Shown here: one piece after another, positions 11,639-24,527 of the stretch
Position numbering within the stretch: position 1 is the stretch's first letter
Layout: every line of letters starts with the position of its first letter
NCBI GenBank assembly: GCA_037043455.1
Contig: JAWPHD010011012.1
Location: 1-64,000 of the forward strand
Length of the DNA: 64,000 bases
Source of the DNA: Cyrtodaria siliqua
Lineage: Eukaryota; Mollusca; Bivalvia; Adapedonta; Hiatellidae
Reading direction: 5' to 3'
Notes under the pieces: model-generated
The model's database searches: none
What the model was told of the DNA's origin: nothing
Seen by the model: the letters and a program-made list of their open reading frames with translations, nothing else
Made by a program: the position numbers and the translations under genes

Positions 11639-13859
11639 CTTCTCAACTATATGTGTTATGGCTCCACTTCACAAGCAAATGTCTATAGGTATAGGAGGTG
11701 ATCAATTTTCCTTACATAGGCCGTACCTATATCGACTCGATTTAAATATAGATTATTAAATATTCTTACTTCACTTTTGTGCAAACCTCGCTACTTTGCA
11801 AATTGTTTTTCGAGAACAGACCGAAACCACGTAAGGTCCAACAATATGTTACTAGATCAGTTTTGCCTATTAATTGCAATGGCAGAACAATAACTTGCTA
11901 GCTTCATCGTGAAGCATCGAAGCATAAGGTGTCAGATCGGTAAAATTAAGCCCATTGAACACAATGCAAAATAAGCTATTTTGGAGATCAGTCACAAGTT
12001 CCACAACATTCGTTCGCTTAAATACACATTAATTCTGGGAATTACACACATTTGGCTCGCAAACGGTCCCATATCTGGAATAAAACACCGATTCTGTTTT
12101 CAACATTTCGCGTCATTCATTCACACTATGCGTATTTTGAAATAAACATATGTCAAAAACGCATTTCTATCTACCCTCTGTGCTCATATTCTCTAAAGAA
12201 ATAGTCATGACAAACACATAATACTTTAACATTAGGTAGGATTTAACAATGAAATAAAAAATATAATCTTGGAAAAAAACAAGAAGCCTTTTGTCATGGA
12301 ATTATTTTAGTATCCTACGATCTGGAAGTACTTCCTGACTGGTCCGAAACCATAAGTTTTTGTTTAATTTAGCAGAGTTCCTATTTCGCAGAGTTCATAT
12401 CGCAGTGTGCCCAGGGACTTATGAAAAATGAAAGAAACAATTTCAACTGTTTTAAAGTTACATCAAATAAAATACATCATGTTTCAGTTTTATTAATTTG
12501 TCCTGAAAACGCAATAAGCATGTGCATATTAATTGTTAAAACGAAACTGTATTATAATTAATTTACTAAATACTCTTAAATGCTGTTATACAATGATTTG
12601 TATATATTGTATAAGCTATAAGAAGTATTTTGTACTTATTTGTTCCTCATTTCAAGCTAAACAGAGAACGTTCAAATTATACCTCATTTAATACAAATGA
12701 TATATTTTCTCCATGCGCCAATTTCCCAATGTTTCCTGTTGAAGCCATTTTTCTGAAGTTGAAGTGATATACATTCCCGAGGTTATAACATGTCTCGGAT
12801 TTTAAGACCTTTTTTCCATCGAACGAGAGATGTCGAAATACAGCTTGCAATATCTCATTTACGGTTTATAGACGTGTGCACTGAAAGAGAAATAAATTGA
12901 ATGTGTCTAACAAAAGTATTAAGGGTTATTGACCGGAAATTGACAAATAAGTGAATATTGCAGTTAAGACTGAAATTGGGGTTGTTTATTGATAATGTGC
13001 TATTTTTCTTACCAGAATTGGAATTGTCAACACAATTGGCGGAAACATATATTTCTCAGCAACATGGAAAATGTATAATTGCTTTTAATTTCCCAAGGGA
13101 AATTGCCTAAGGTCATAAATATGTCCCATAATCAGCTGAAGTATGCCTAATGTATGACATGCTGCAGATACTACTGTTAGATCCTCTTGTAGACCGGACA
13201 TCCATTATAATACTTACCATGTTTACGTTTGATCTATTGGACGTCTTGGAGTCTTTGTTTAGGTGATTTCTTTGTTAGAAAAGTCAGTTATTGATAATCA
13301 ATTAGGAAAAATGCATTGGCAAATAATGTGACACAAACTAGAAGTTTGTGTGTAAACAGGTCCATGATGGAGATAACATATTTTGGTTATATAAATATTC
13401 AGACGTCTCGCGGGACTGCTTTCATTGCGTGGATGCATTTGGCTGATCGAGAAGAACTCTGCCACATGACATCGACCTTGCGCTGAATTATATACAGAAC
13501 ATATACATTCCAGAGATTGTATCACTGTCTTTTGTTCTAGGATAATCAAGATAAACATGTGGGATTTGTTTTGAAAAAGAGTACTTAACCTAGAAAATAA
13601 GTCTAATGTGTATTGTTTGCATATCAATCATCGCCAAATTTCAGACTGTTTTATTTATATTTTTGAGAGGTGCCGCTGAGAAATAATTTATACTTTATGT
13701 CAAATCAGTCTTATCATTAAAGCCTAAAGCTACATCAGTTAAACTGCGATTTGTTGCTTTTAATATATACCAACACTTGCCATAATCTTGATAAGAAGCC
13801 ATTATTTTCTAAATAAATTAATGCGCTCTCCCGGTTATCTGTATGTGCTATGTATTAAG

Positions 13860-14180
13860 TAGTACTTTACCAGCACTTCAATTATTCAAATGTTATGATT
13901 TTCTAGCATATCGATTGTTAAGTGCCACAACGAGCTAAGAGCCTGGTCTTCTTCATATGCACTTAACACGAGTAGGCATAGGTAGGAGTTTGCAATGCAA
14001 AGTATGGTATGATAATATTTATGAAGTATTTTAATCTTGATGTGACCTATTTTTCTAGATTACTTAAAAAAAATATTAGCAATGAGAAATTGTTTCGTTA
14101 TAATAGTCCAAGAAACATGTATTATATCACGCCACAGCGTAGAAAAGAAAAAAAGTAAAAATGTATTTATTCACGCGCGC
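13860..14180 (+). other. RU block holding a single 44-bp unit
   Basis: Around 14118-14165 there is one copy of ATGTATTATATCACGCCACA plus GCGTAGAAAAGAAA, followed by the PLE stub. The aligned place in RU copy 2 has about 19 tandem copies. No gene is seen. Confidence 0.75.
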
Positions 14181-14310
14181 CACTCACGAACCCTAGAACT
14201 GGCTTTTCTCTTTCATTATGCGACGACAGGACAGATTGTGGACCCTAGGATGACATCAACATAAATACTCAAAGGACGGTAGCGTTTGATGTTTGTCTTT
14301 ATATTGTGTG
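14180..14310 (+). mobile_element. PLE-like stub (about 130 bp)
   Basis: Contains the C-terminal coding end AFLFHYATTGQIVDPRMTST and stop, then AAAGGACGGTAGCGTTTGATG. It is cut off where the tail should continue. RU copy 2 has the same stub at 24528-24660; the inverted RU copy has the complete tail at the same junction (about 31750). Confidence 0.75.
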
Positions 14311-14447
14311 TGTTCAATACATAGCACGCACCGGTATTAAACAAGATGCGACATCACTTCCCGTAGCAACACACCTAGCAACAGTGAAAGTTGAAACAGG
14401 TCCCGTGTGTTATTAAAAGTACACTAATATGCTATGTTGTTCATTGT

Positions 14448-14690
14448 ACACATTAAAGACGCTGCTTTTGAAACATTCTCGACTCTCAGCGCTGTGGGTT
14501 TGAATTCCACTGGGAGCTCAACTAGTACGTAAAATGAAATGTTGATTCTTGCGGATGGCGGGAGGTATACAGTACTGGTTCTACCCAAGGAAAAATGTGG
14601 TGGTATTACTCCTTGAAGAAAATAATATATACCGTCAGATATAGTCTAAAATGTGCTGAAAATGACGTAAAGCATCAATCATCCATCCAA
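14448..14690 (+). mobile_element. tRNA-derived SINE (family S1)
   Basis: A B-box-like GGGTTTGAATTCC at 14495-14507 is followed by CACTGGGAGCTCAAC, a GGCGGGAGGTATACAGTACT segment and GAAAATGACGTAAA near the 3' end. The same order occurs at 24895, 29990 (-), 43570, 45080 (-), 49875 (head) and 61109. RNA polymerase III would have driven the active parent. Confidence 0.7.
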
Positions 14691-15099
14691 CCTTCTATTC
14701 TTATAGACAGAAGCATAGCTCAGTCAGTATTGTTTGCAATATTGTTTACTGGCTTCTCGTTCATTTGTATTTAACGCTGAGCTGGTTTATGTTCCACTTA
14801 ACAGGTTTTAATCCTGCCAATCTTCAAAAAAGCACTCTCACTGAGCTGTGTTTTACATCACGCACAGATAATCTCTAGATAATCCAAACACAGCAACTGA
14901 CGAATGCATACCGCGTAACAATAAAACAGCTTCGATCCATGATGCAGTGTTGTCAGAAAAGTATACACGTTATAACAGAACACTTCAGTTGTAAAATATA
15001 TCTCCCGGAAAACGATATGTGTAACAAGTTAGAATGCAGTTTTAGTTATGCAAAATATAAATTTTATAAATGTTTACATTATATTCATATTGTCACGGT

Positions 15100-15475
15100 A
15101 TTGTTTAAATTGTATTTGTTTTTATATTCATAAATACATGATCATCTATATGTTATACTTATATTGCCTATACATGCTGACTTTTTTGCTATAGATATAA
15201 CCTGGCGTGGATATCTTTATTTCCACTGTCCCGTTTTATTGGTAAATAGTGAGGTTTGGTGCACCCTGAAAAATGGTTTAAACCCCAAGCGGCCTTTTTT
15301 GTCAATGACCGTTCCATGACGGTTGCCCTATGTTCAACCCTTTTATGTTTCTGATGTCATATCTTGCCATTTATTCATATTTGTATTTTTTTTTTCTATA
15401 CGCGTTTTGGTTGACTGTGGTCCTTGAATGCTACATTTCCTGTTCGACTTGTATATCTACTTTTACTTATGGTCT
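15100..15475 (+). mobile_element. PLE-like 3' tail copy
   Basis: Tail from ATATTGCCTATACATGCTGA through TTTCCACTGTCCCGTTTTAT, GTTTGGTGCACCC and GGTTGCCCTATGTTCAACCC to the family end CATTTCCTGTTCGACTTGTA. RU copy 2 (25470-25790) and the inverted RU (28440-28812) have it at the same place, so it predates the RU duplications. Confidence 0.85.
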
Positions 15476-15596
15476 GTTCACGTGCTCCAAAATAGAAAAA
15501 TAGAAAAATGTTACATTTCTAATTAGTTTAGTGAAACTTTGAAAACAACAACAATATGTATTTCGTTTTTGACGACTTCAAAATAACGAGAATATC

Positions 15597-16395
15597 GGTA
15601 GAACCGATGGATGCTCCCCGAATTGGGTGATTTGTATTACAAAGGGCAATATAATTGAAATGAAGCTAGAGCTATGGTTCTCATGCTCTCTCACATTGCC
15701 CTTTATCATTGTGTGAATGTTCATTACAGTCACTTTAATAGTTTTCGAGTCATATTCCGGACAAGAATCATAAATATAAAATTAGCAAGGGAATAACTCT
15801 AATTTGCATGAAAATATAGTAATGTTTTTTTGTGTTCTGCACCTCCTCTCATATTCCTCTATTATTGTGTGAAGTTTCATTGCAGTCCCATTAGGTATTG
15901 AGTTATACTCCAGACAAGAATTATAAAATTACAAAGGGATGTAATTTCCTAGCAAGTTTCGCGAAGTTATAAAGAAATAGCCCGGACAAGAATTTTCTGT
16001 TTGACTACTATGTATATATGAATTAAAATTACAAAGGGCCATAACTCAGTGGAAAAGTATCGAACCGGAACGTCACGACCATATGTGCATCTCCACTTGA
16101 TATTAATACTTCCTAGCAAGTTTCGCGAAATTCTAACTAGGAGTTCTAGAGAAATAGCCCGGACAAGAATTGTCTAATTGACTACTATGTATATATGCAT
16201 TAAAATACAAAGGGCTATAACTCAGTGGAAAATTATCGAACCGGAACGTCACGATAATATGCCCATCTCCACTTGATATTGATACGTCCTAGCAAGTATC
16301 GCGAAATTCTAACAAGGGGTTAAAAAGAAATAGCCCGGACAAGAATTTGCACGGACGCACGGACAAGGCGGCGACTGAATGCTCCCCCGAATAAT
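15597..16395 (+). mobile_element. Insertion of an internally repeated element
   Basis: About 800 bp absent from the inverted RU, whose sequence runs directly from the GACTTCAAAATAA flank to the TTTAAAATAT...GGTCGAGG flank (about 28300-28360). The inside has repeated segments: ATTACAAAGGGCNATAACTC, CCTAGCAAGTNTCGCGAAAT and GAAATAGCCCGGACAAGAAT occur two to four times. Both ends carry ATGCTCCCC(C)GAAT in the same orientation. No coding capacity. Confidence 0.65.
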
Positions 16396-16689
16396 ACAGA
16401 GTTTTTTTAAAATATATTGAATGGTCGAGGTTCAATAGGGTATTAATAAACAAATCATTGTTTTTGTTTAGGACTAAATGCTTTTCAAAAGCACTTCTAA
16501 GAAGTATGTTCTGTTGTTCCTTTACCTTGTTGAAATATAGTTATTTTGCAAAACACCCATGCATGTTTTATTAACATTTAAATATTGCCAAAATGGGCCC
16601 TTAGTTCGTTGTCAGTCAAAACAACAAAATTAATATTTTTATTTAATTTCTAAAATTATAGACAAGTTCATACAAACCAATTACTAAAC

Positions 16690-17440
16690 ATAGGTACAAA
16701 AGTCGAACAGGAAATGTAACATTCACAGAACTCGGTCTTCCAAAAACACGCATTCAAAACAAACAAACAACAACAACAACAACAAGGATAAACTGAAAGA
16801 CTGTGACAACACAAACATATACTGAAAATAAAAAGAAACGCATTATGCATATTTGCGCTTTATATTGTATGTTTAATATGCTACTGTTTTAATCGAATGG
16901 TGCAGGGTGACATTAGGCCTGTCCTTTGATAGAAGGTTTAAACAGCAACGAATACACCAATGGTTACCCCTTTAAAGTTTCATTATCAGCAGAATGCGCA
17001 TTTGACTCAAGCAGGTGAGCAAATGTAGGCTTTAAACGTTGCAGTCTCTTAACATTAAACACAATACTGAAATGGCTTGACCTTTTCAAGCGAAACTTCA
17101 ACATTTATGAAAATATACTTTGATTAAAAGGTCTACTAAATGACAGAGTTGTCCTTTCTGTAATTAGCTGTAGCCCCTTTTTGTACAAAACACGTTGAGA
17201 CATATCTGAAATATTACGTGGAATTAGGTGTGTATAATAATGTAGTATAGGCAATATTTTGATAATGCGTTTCTTTTTCTTTTCAGTATACAATGGCTGA
17301 CAACCGCTGTACCATGATGAAACGGTAAGTGGGGGAAAAAGCGTGCATCACACACCTCACGCTTATAGCCATCCCAATTAAACAGGATATTGTAAATAAG
17401 TAACTCACCGCCCGGCTATATTCTCTTAACACACAAGGCA
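16690..17440 (-). mobile_element. PLE-like tail, interrupted
   Basis: The reverse complement shows the family end at 16700-16790 (AAAAGTCGAACAGGAAATGT) and the mid-tail at 17320-17440 (ATCCCAATTAAACAGGATAT). About 500 bp of unmatched sequence (16820-17310) lies between, presumably a later insertion or replacement. Confidence 0.6.
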
Positions 17441-17447
17441 CATTAAA

Positions 17448-17690
17448 TGTGTTGAAAATGACGTAAATACCAAACAAACAAATATACATATTTATATATA
17501 TCAACAAATCGACCGTCATATATAACCATAAATGTGTTGAAAAAGACGTAAATCACAAAACAGACAAACACATATATATACATATTATATATATCAACAA
17601 ATCGACCGTCATATATAACCTTAAATGTGTTGAAAAAGACGTAAAATACCATACAAACAAATATATATGTGTGTATATATGACAGTCATA
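17448..17690 (+). repeat. About 90-bp tandem repeat, 2.6 copies (S1 SINE tail type)
   Basis: Three starts of AAATGTGTTGAAAANGACGT at about 17448, 17530 and 17624, each followed by ATCAACAAATCGACCGTCAT in the first two. The same words form the 3' end of S1 SINEs at 43700 and 61240, so a SINE tail has been tandemly copied. Confidence 0.7.
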
Positions 17691-19065
17691 CGATCTGGTT
17701 AACAAAATGTTGGATAGTAAGACAAGAATACCGGTTTACTTGCAAATGACTTTTTGATCCGTATCCCACTCATCTGGAGGGGTGATATACTTACTGCAGA
17801 GTTAATGCAATGTTGATGTTAACTTGATTAAATAGTTCTCTAGGTGTTTCTTAAAATTAGATCCATTTTACTTTTTTTTTTATCACACTTGTATACTTGT
17901 ATCACTGATATTTTTCTCATGCGCCAATTTCCCAATGTTTTCCGTTAAACCAATCTTGCTGGAAGGCGAAGTAGTATGCATTCCATTGCGGCACCTCATT
18001 TATGGTGTACGGACACGTGCATTGAAAGAGAAATAAATTGGATGTGTCTAACAAAAGTGTGAAGGGTTATCGACCGGAAATTAACAAATAAGAGAATAAC
18101 AGAAGATTACTGACTTCGTTAAGATTGTGATTGGGGTTGTTTGTTGATAGTGTTTTTTACCAGCTCTAGCACATGAATACTTATCAAGAACTGGATTTAT
18201 TCAACGCAATTGGTGGAATCACACAATTCTCAACTATATGTTATGGCTCCATTTCACAAGGTATATTACTTTAACCTCAGGTGAGATTTAACAATGAAAT
18301 AAAAACTAATCTTGGGAAAACCACATGCAGACTAGAAACTTTGGATTTTTTCAAGGCTAAAGTTAGAAGAGGTGGTAAATTTTCCTTACATAGGCCGTAC
18401 CTATATCGTCTCGATTTAAATATAAATTATTAAATACGCTTACTTCACTTTTGTGCAAACCTCGCTACTTTTCAAATTGTTTTTTCGAAAACAGACCGAC
18501 AACACGTAACGTCCAACAATAAATTACTAGATCAGTTTTGCCTATTCATTGCAATGGCAGGACGATAACTTGCCATGCTCGTGAAGCATTGAAGCATAAG
18601 GTGTCAGATCGGTCAAATGAAGCCCATTGAACACAATGCAAAATAAGTTATTTTGGAGATCAGTCACAAGTTTCACAACATTCGTTCACTTAAATACACA
18701 TTAATTCTGCGAATTACACACATTTGGCTCGCAAATGGTCCCCTATCTGGAATAAAACACCGATTCTGTTTTTCAACATTTCGCGTCATTCATTCACACA
18801 ATGCGTATTTTGAAACAAACATCTGTCAAAACCACATCTCTACCTAACCTCTGTGCTCATACTCTCCAAAGATATAATCCTGACAAACACAGTAAAATAC
18901 TTACTATTCATGACAAAAGACATATTACTTTAACCTCAGGTTAGATTTAACAATGATATAAAAACTTACCTTCGGAAAATCACATGCAGACTAGAAACTT
19001 TGGATTTTTTCAAGGAACTATTTTAGCACCCTACGATCCGGAAGTACTTCATGACTGGTCTGACA

Positions 19066-20088
19066 CCATTTATATTTATCGAATACATCTAACTGACCAA
19101 TAACGTTAACCGAATGGAAAATCAGATGCTTTGGCAAGGACCTATTATCTTTTCAGTTCAATTCCTGCATGCAAAGAACCATTCGGCTAATAGAAATCAA
19201 GGATGTTAAGACGCGTTATACAAAACTAGAAATAATGCCAAAATAAATGAACCGTTTGATATATTTCCATCAAGTAAAGCTTTCAAACATTGCCTTCTAT
19301 ATACCAAACTAAAATATACACATAATGTGAGGTGTAGATATCAAAATCACTCATGCATGACATTTCTTCATTTTTCATGGAGAAAAAGACATTCTTTTAA
19401 ATTCCAACAATTTTGAGGCACAAATAGACCATAAGGCTGCTTTGGAGCACATTTCCATGCAAAATGTCCAATAAAATATACAATTTGGCTCTAAAATGCC
19501 AGAAAAAAGGAGACAAAATTGAAGTAATTACTCAAAAGCTAAGCCTACCCTATATGCCTGTAGCAGTTTTAAAGCCAACTAATACATTCAAGTCTTGGGC
19601 AACAGCAAGACAAACTGAATCACACACCAGAATAGTATATATTTCAGTGGATTATACCATTATCGCTAAAAAAATTACCAAATTAATGTGTTAAATTACA
19701 ATTGTATGCCATTGCATAGTGATTTCATCTGAATTAATGAAGAAAAATGGGTGGAATTTACACCATGTTTAGCAAAAAACTAAAATAAATGCTGAATTCC
19801 TCAAATTTCTGTATGTTTCAGTTTCAGATTGTAAAACCCGTCATCGCGTACAAAACGTACAGATTCTTAGGCTTTCGATACAAAGTAAGACTCCTCCTAG
19901 AGTCGCTTCATGTCAAAATGTCAGTACCGATACATTTTCAGATTTTAGCCTCATACGGTACCTTAAAATAATAAAATTGTCATTTATTGTAGGAATTGTA
20001 ACAGATCTATTACCTATTGCCACTTATCCACTTAAAGACACTTGAGAGCCTACTTAAAGTGCTTTAGGGCCACTCCAAATCACTAAGA
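19066..20088 (+). other. Copy-2-specific insert, nothing recognised
   Basis: About 1 kb that interrupts the match to RU copy 1. Copy 1 passes from its 12350 block straight on, while here a second partial copy of the CATTTCGCGTCATTCATTCA block restarts near 20095. The short open frames at 19464-19694 and 19789-19971 have no recognisable domain. Confidence 0.5.
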
Positions 20089-20528
20089 CCCCACATTTCG
20101 CGTCATTCATTCACACTATGCGTATTTTGAAATAAACATATGTCAAAACCGCATTTCTACCTACCCTCTGTGCTCATATTCTTTAAAGAAATAGTCCTGA
20201 CAAACACATAATACTTTAACATCAGGTTAGATTTAACAATGAAATAAAAAATAATCTTGGAAAAAACACATGGAAACTAGAAGCTTTTTTTTCATGGAAC
20301 TATTTTAGCATTCTACGATCCTGGTCTGAAACAATAAGTTTTTTATTGATATCGCAGATTTCATATCGCAGTGTGCCCAAGGACTCATGAAAAATGAAAG
20401 AAACAATTTCAACTGTTTAAAGTTACATCAAATAAAATACATCATGTTTCAGTTTTATTAATTTATTTTCTGACGGAAAGTAACAACTTCATATTAGCAT
20501 AATGGTCCTGAAACACGCACATCTTTAA

Positions 20529-20875
20529 AGGGGGTACATCAGGATTTTTCTAGAAACATCTTAAATTATAAAATTGTTCCAGTTCATGATAAAACACTCA
20601 TATCAATCAAAATATGATGTTAGAACCATTTTGTTAATGTCTAAACTTTGAAAACACCATATAGCTAGAACGGAATCGGACGTAAAATGCTGAAATTAAC
20701 CCTGGTGCGTCACCTAGGATAGCACGTATTACTGTGCAGAATGAATTTCTTTGCAAATAAGGGATACTTTTTAGGCTCATTCATTATGTTTTGGGCAAGT
20801 AGAATAGAAAATATCAATATTTGTCAATTTTAAGTCGGACACCTAGACCCCCATGAAAAGCCTGATGTACTCCCT
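20529..20875 (+). mobile_element. MITE flanked by TTAA (family M2)
   Basis: 347 bp with terminal inverted repeats AGGGGGTACATCAGG (left) and AGGGAGTACATCAGG (right end reversed), flanked by TTAA at 20525-20528 and 20876-20879. RU copy 1 has the empty site near 9470 (CATCTTTAAAGGTCTCG). No coding capacity. TTAA duplication fits piggyBac-like mobilisation; an 8-bp TTTAAAGG duplication is an alternative reading. Confidence 0.8.
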
Positions 20876-21969
20876 TTAAAGGTGCCGTAGGCTTTCTTAT
20901 GCATGCGGACGAACTCGGATGTCAAACATGAGTAAATATATATACACATGTAGTTTTAAAGAGAAAAAAATATGGAGTTTTAAAACACACCCCTCCCAGA
21001 AAAAACAACCACATTCTACGTGAGACATATCTATATGAATGTAAGCGTTATAAAATAATTGTATAGTATTAGTCCCCACCACCCCACGCCCTTCCGCTTT
21101 ATTTTAGGTAATATTATATCTCTTGTTTTATCTTTTATTTTTATTTTAAAAATTGATGAAATTTTACTTCTCATGTTATTGTATTTAGATTGACACTTGT
21201 ATGTACACTAAACTCAGTAACAAAATGAATACAATTTGTATTTGTAAATTTGTATTTAAATGGTGACAAAATATGAAACTGATTTAGTCAACAAAATTGA
21301 TTCTTCTTTTTCATTTGTTTAAAAGGCCTTTAATGTTTTACCAACACAGTAAACATGTGCACATTAATTGTTGAAACGTAACTGTATTATAATTAAATAC
21401 TCTTAAATAATTTTATATAATGCTTTGTATATAATTTAAAAGCTTTAGGAAATATTTTTTACTTATTTGTTCCTTATTTCAAGCTAAACAGAGAACGTTC
21501 AAATTATACCACATTTAATGGTAAATAAATGGTGTGTATCATGCGCCAATTTCCCAATGTTTCCGGTAGAAGGCATTTTTCTTAAGTTGAAGTGGTATAC
21601 ATTTCAAAGATTATATAACAAGTCTCGGATTCTAAGACCCTTTTTTCAACGAACGAGAGATGTCGAAATACAGCTTGCAATATCTCATTTACGGTTTACA
21701 GACCTGTGAACTGAAACAGAAATATATTGAATGTGTCTAACAAAAGTATTAAGGGTTATCGACTGAAAATTGACAATTAAGTGAATATTGCAGACTTTGT
21801 TAAGTCTGAGATTGGGGTTGTTTATTGACAATGTGTTGTTGTTTTTCACCAGAATTGGAATTGTCAACACAATTGGCGGAAACATACATTTCTCAGCAAC
21901 ATGGAGAACGTATTATTGGTTGTAGTTTCCCAAGGCAAATTTTTTGAAGTCATAAATATCTCCATTTAA

Positions 21970-22655
21970 TTATTTTTTTGGCGGGGTGGGGTGCTTTTGT
22001 GTGTGTGGTGTGGGGTGGGATGGGCGAGTACTTGGGATAATACTTAATGATCGCAATATGGATATAGTGTTTTACAATGTTTGACAGCACACGCGTATAC
22101 TAGATAATCTCGAGTGCCTCGCTCAATTCCAAAACATATCGTATATCATATTTGCTTTAGCTAGTTACCGTTACCATTATTTTCAAATTGCGAAGGTTTG
22201 AAACGCGCTCTGATAATTGCAACACAGTCTAACAAGAATTGTTTAATAGCTCATCAACACATTGTTTACGTTATTCAGAGCTACTCCAGAGAGAGGGTAA
22301 GGATACTTAGGAATCCGGGAACCTGGCTCTACTCTTAATATGGAAACATATTCCACTGGTTCTCTAAAGTGCTCGAAGGATGGACTCCGATACACGGGAC
22401 TGCCCTGTTATGCCCCTCACCTGACGTACCGGACTAGGGGATGTGTGTTGTCTAAGGATAGGTCGAATTTATGCAGTGGCGTCAGTGAGGTTCGAGCCCT
22501 TGTCGTTAGAATTCATAGTCGAAGGTAATAACCACTGGATTAACGCCACCCAACCCTAACACACAAATCCATCAATGATCGATGTAATAAAGTATTTGTT
22601 ATATAGTGATACATATAAACGGAAGCGCGATGGCGTCATTGCAGTATACATATGT
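21970..22655 (+). other. Copy-2 insert with SINE-like segment
   Basis: Absent from RU copy 1 between the CATAAATAT flank (13125) and the GCCTAATGTA flank, but shared inverted by RU copy 3 (about 33650-34130). A G-rich run is at 21980-22025. At 22480-22500 GAGGTTCGAGCCCTTG resembles a Pol III B box. Confidence 0.55.
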
Positions 22656-23640
22656 ATGCCTAATGTAAGACATACTGCATCCTAATGTATGACATACTGC
22701 AGATACTACTGTTAGATCCTCGTGTAGACCGGTCAGCCATTATAATTCTTACCATGTTTACGTTCGATCTATTGGACGTCTTGGAGTCTTTGTTTAGGTG
22801 ATTTCTTTGTTAGAAAAGTCAGTTATTGATAATCAATTAGGAAAAATGCATTGGCAAATAATGTGACACAAACTAGAAGTTTGTGTGTAAACAGGTCCAT
22901 GATGGAGATAACATATTTTGGTTATATAAATATTCAGACGTCTCGCGGGACTGCTTTCATTGCGTGGATGCATTTGACTGATCGAGAAGAACTCTGCCAC
23001 ATGACATCGACCTTGCACTGAATTATATACAGTACATAAACAATCCTGAGTCTGTATCACTATCTTTTTTCTAGGATAATCAAGATAAAAATGTGGGGTT
23101 TTGTTTTGAAAAAGAGTGCTTAACCTAGAAATAAGTCTAATGTGTTTTGTTTGCATATCAATCATCGCCAAATTTCAGACTGTTTTATTTTTATTTCTGA
23201 GAGGTGCCGCTGAGAAGTAATTTATACTTTATGTCTAATCAGTCTTATCATTAAAGCCTAAAGCTACATCAGTTAAACTGCGATTTGTTGCTTTCAATAT
23301 ATACCAACACTTGCCATAATCTTGATAAGAAGCCATTATTTTCTAAATAAATTAATGCGCTCTCCCGGTTATCTGTATGTGCTATGTATTAAGTAGTACT
23401 TTACCAACACTTCAATTATTCAAATATTATGGTTTTCGAGTATTTCGATTATTAAGTGCCACAACGAGCTAAGAACCTGGTCTTCTTCATCTTCCATGTA
23501 GATAATGACAGGGATGAAAGACGGTCATTAACCAAAGGAAGGTAGGAGTTTACAATGCAAAGTATGGTATGATAATGTTTATGATGTATTTTTAATCTTG
23601 ATGTGACCTATTTTCGAGATTAATTAAACAAAATATTGGC
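22655..23640 (+). other. RU block C, near-identical to 13137-14080
   Basis: About 1 kb with high identity to RU copy 1 including the antisense frame ending HIICQCIFPN (22833-23171 versus 13298-13627). The two frames differ by indels and the N-terminal halves diverge, and no domain is recognisable, so I treat the frame as accidental. Confidence 0.7.
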
Positions 23641-23679
23641 AATGGGACAAATTGTCGTTATAATAGTTTAAAAAATGTT

Positions 23680-24515
23680 CTAGAAAAATGTATTATATCA
23701 CGCCACAGTGTAGAAAAGAAACAAAGTTAAAATGTATTATATCACGCCACAGTGTAGAAAAGAAAAAAAGTTAAAATGTATTATATCACGCCACAGTGTA
23801 GAAAAGAAACAAAGTTAAAATGTATTATATCAAGCCACAGTGTAGAAAAGAAACAAAGTTAAAATGTATTATATCACGCCACAGTGTAGAAAAGAAACAA
23901 AGTTAAAATGTATTATATCACGCCACAGTGTAGAAAAGGAACAAAGTTAAAATGTATTATATCACGCCACAGTGTAGAAAAGGAACAAAGTTAAAATGTA
24001 TTATATCACGCCACAGTGTAGAAAAGGAAAACAAGTTAAAATGTATTATATCACGCCACAGTGTAGAAAAGAAACAAAGTTAAAATGTATTATATCACGC
24101 CACAGTGTAGAAAAGAAACAAAGTTAAAATGTATTATATCACGCCACAGTGTAGAAAAGAAAAACAAGTTAAAATGTATTATATCACGCCACAGTGTAGA
24201 AATGGAACAAAGTTAAAATGTATTATATCACGCCACAGTGTAGAAAAGAAACAAAGTTAAAATGTATTATATCACGCCACAGTGTAGAAAAGGAACAAAG
24301 TTAAAATGTATTATATCACGCCACAGTGTAGAAAAGGAACAAAGTTAAAATGTATTATATCACGCCACAGTGTAGAAAAGGAACAAAGTTAAAATGTATT
24401 ATATCACGCCACAGTGTAGAAAAGAAATAAAGTTAAAATGTATTATATCACGCCAGAGTGTAGAAAGAAACAAAGTTAAAATGTATTATATCACGCCACA
24501 GTGTAGAAAATGTAT
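23680..24515 (+). repeat. 44-bp tandem array, about 19 units
   Basis: Unit ATGTATTATATCACGCCACA followed by GTGTAGAAAAGAAACAAAGTTAAA in small variants; the CGCCACAGTGTAG core recurs at a 44-45 bp step from about 23702 to 24496. Variation is mainly AAACAA/GGAACA before the next unit. RU copy 1 has one unit. Confidence 0.93.
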
Positions 24516-24527
24516 TTATTCACGCGC

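Larger units (their letters stand above)
8943..16640 (+). repeat. RU copy 1: composite ~8-kb non-coding dispersed repeat
   Basis: Matches the reverse complement of 36170-28140 and, in the same direction, 17880-25790. Matching blocks seen by eye: 8943-9310 (to 35740-36160 inverted), 9310-9530 (to 20370-20520 plus 20880-20920), 10190-10610 (to 17885-18225), 11640-12350 (to 18220-19065), 12357-13080 (to 20340-21960), 13137-14080 (to 22650-23640) and 14080-15475 (to 24490-25790). No gene is visible apart from embedded transposon pieces. Whether it is one very large non-autonomous element or a segmental duplication is unresolved. Confidence 0.75.

Noticed and set aside
13298..13627. Minus frame shared with 22833-23171
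   Set aside because: Shared only because the DNA block is duplicated; frames differ by indels, no domain, no start or splice context.
23680..24515. CRISPR-like array
   Set aside because: No unique spacers: the whole 44-bp unit is repeated, and the context is eukaryotic.
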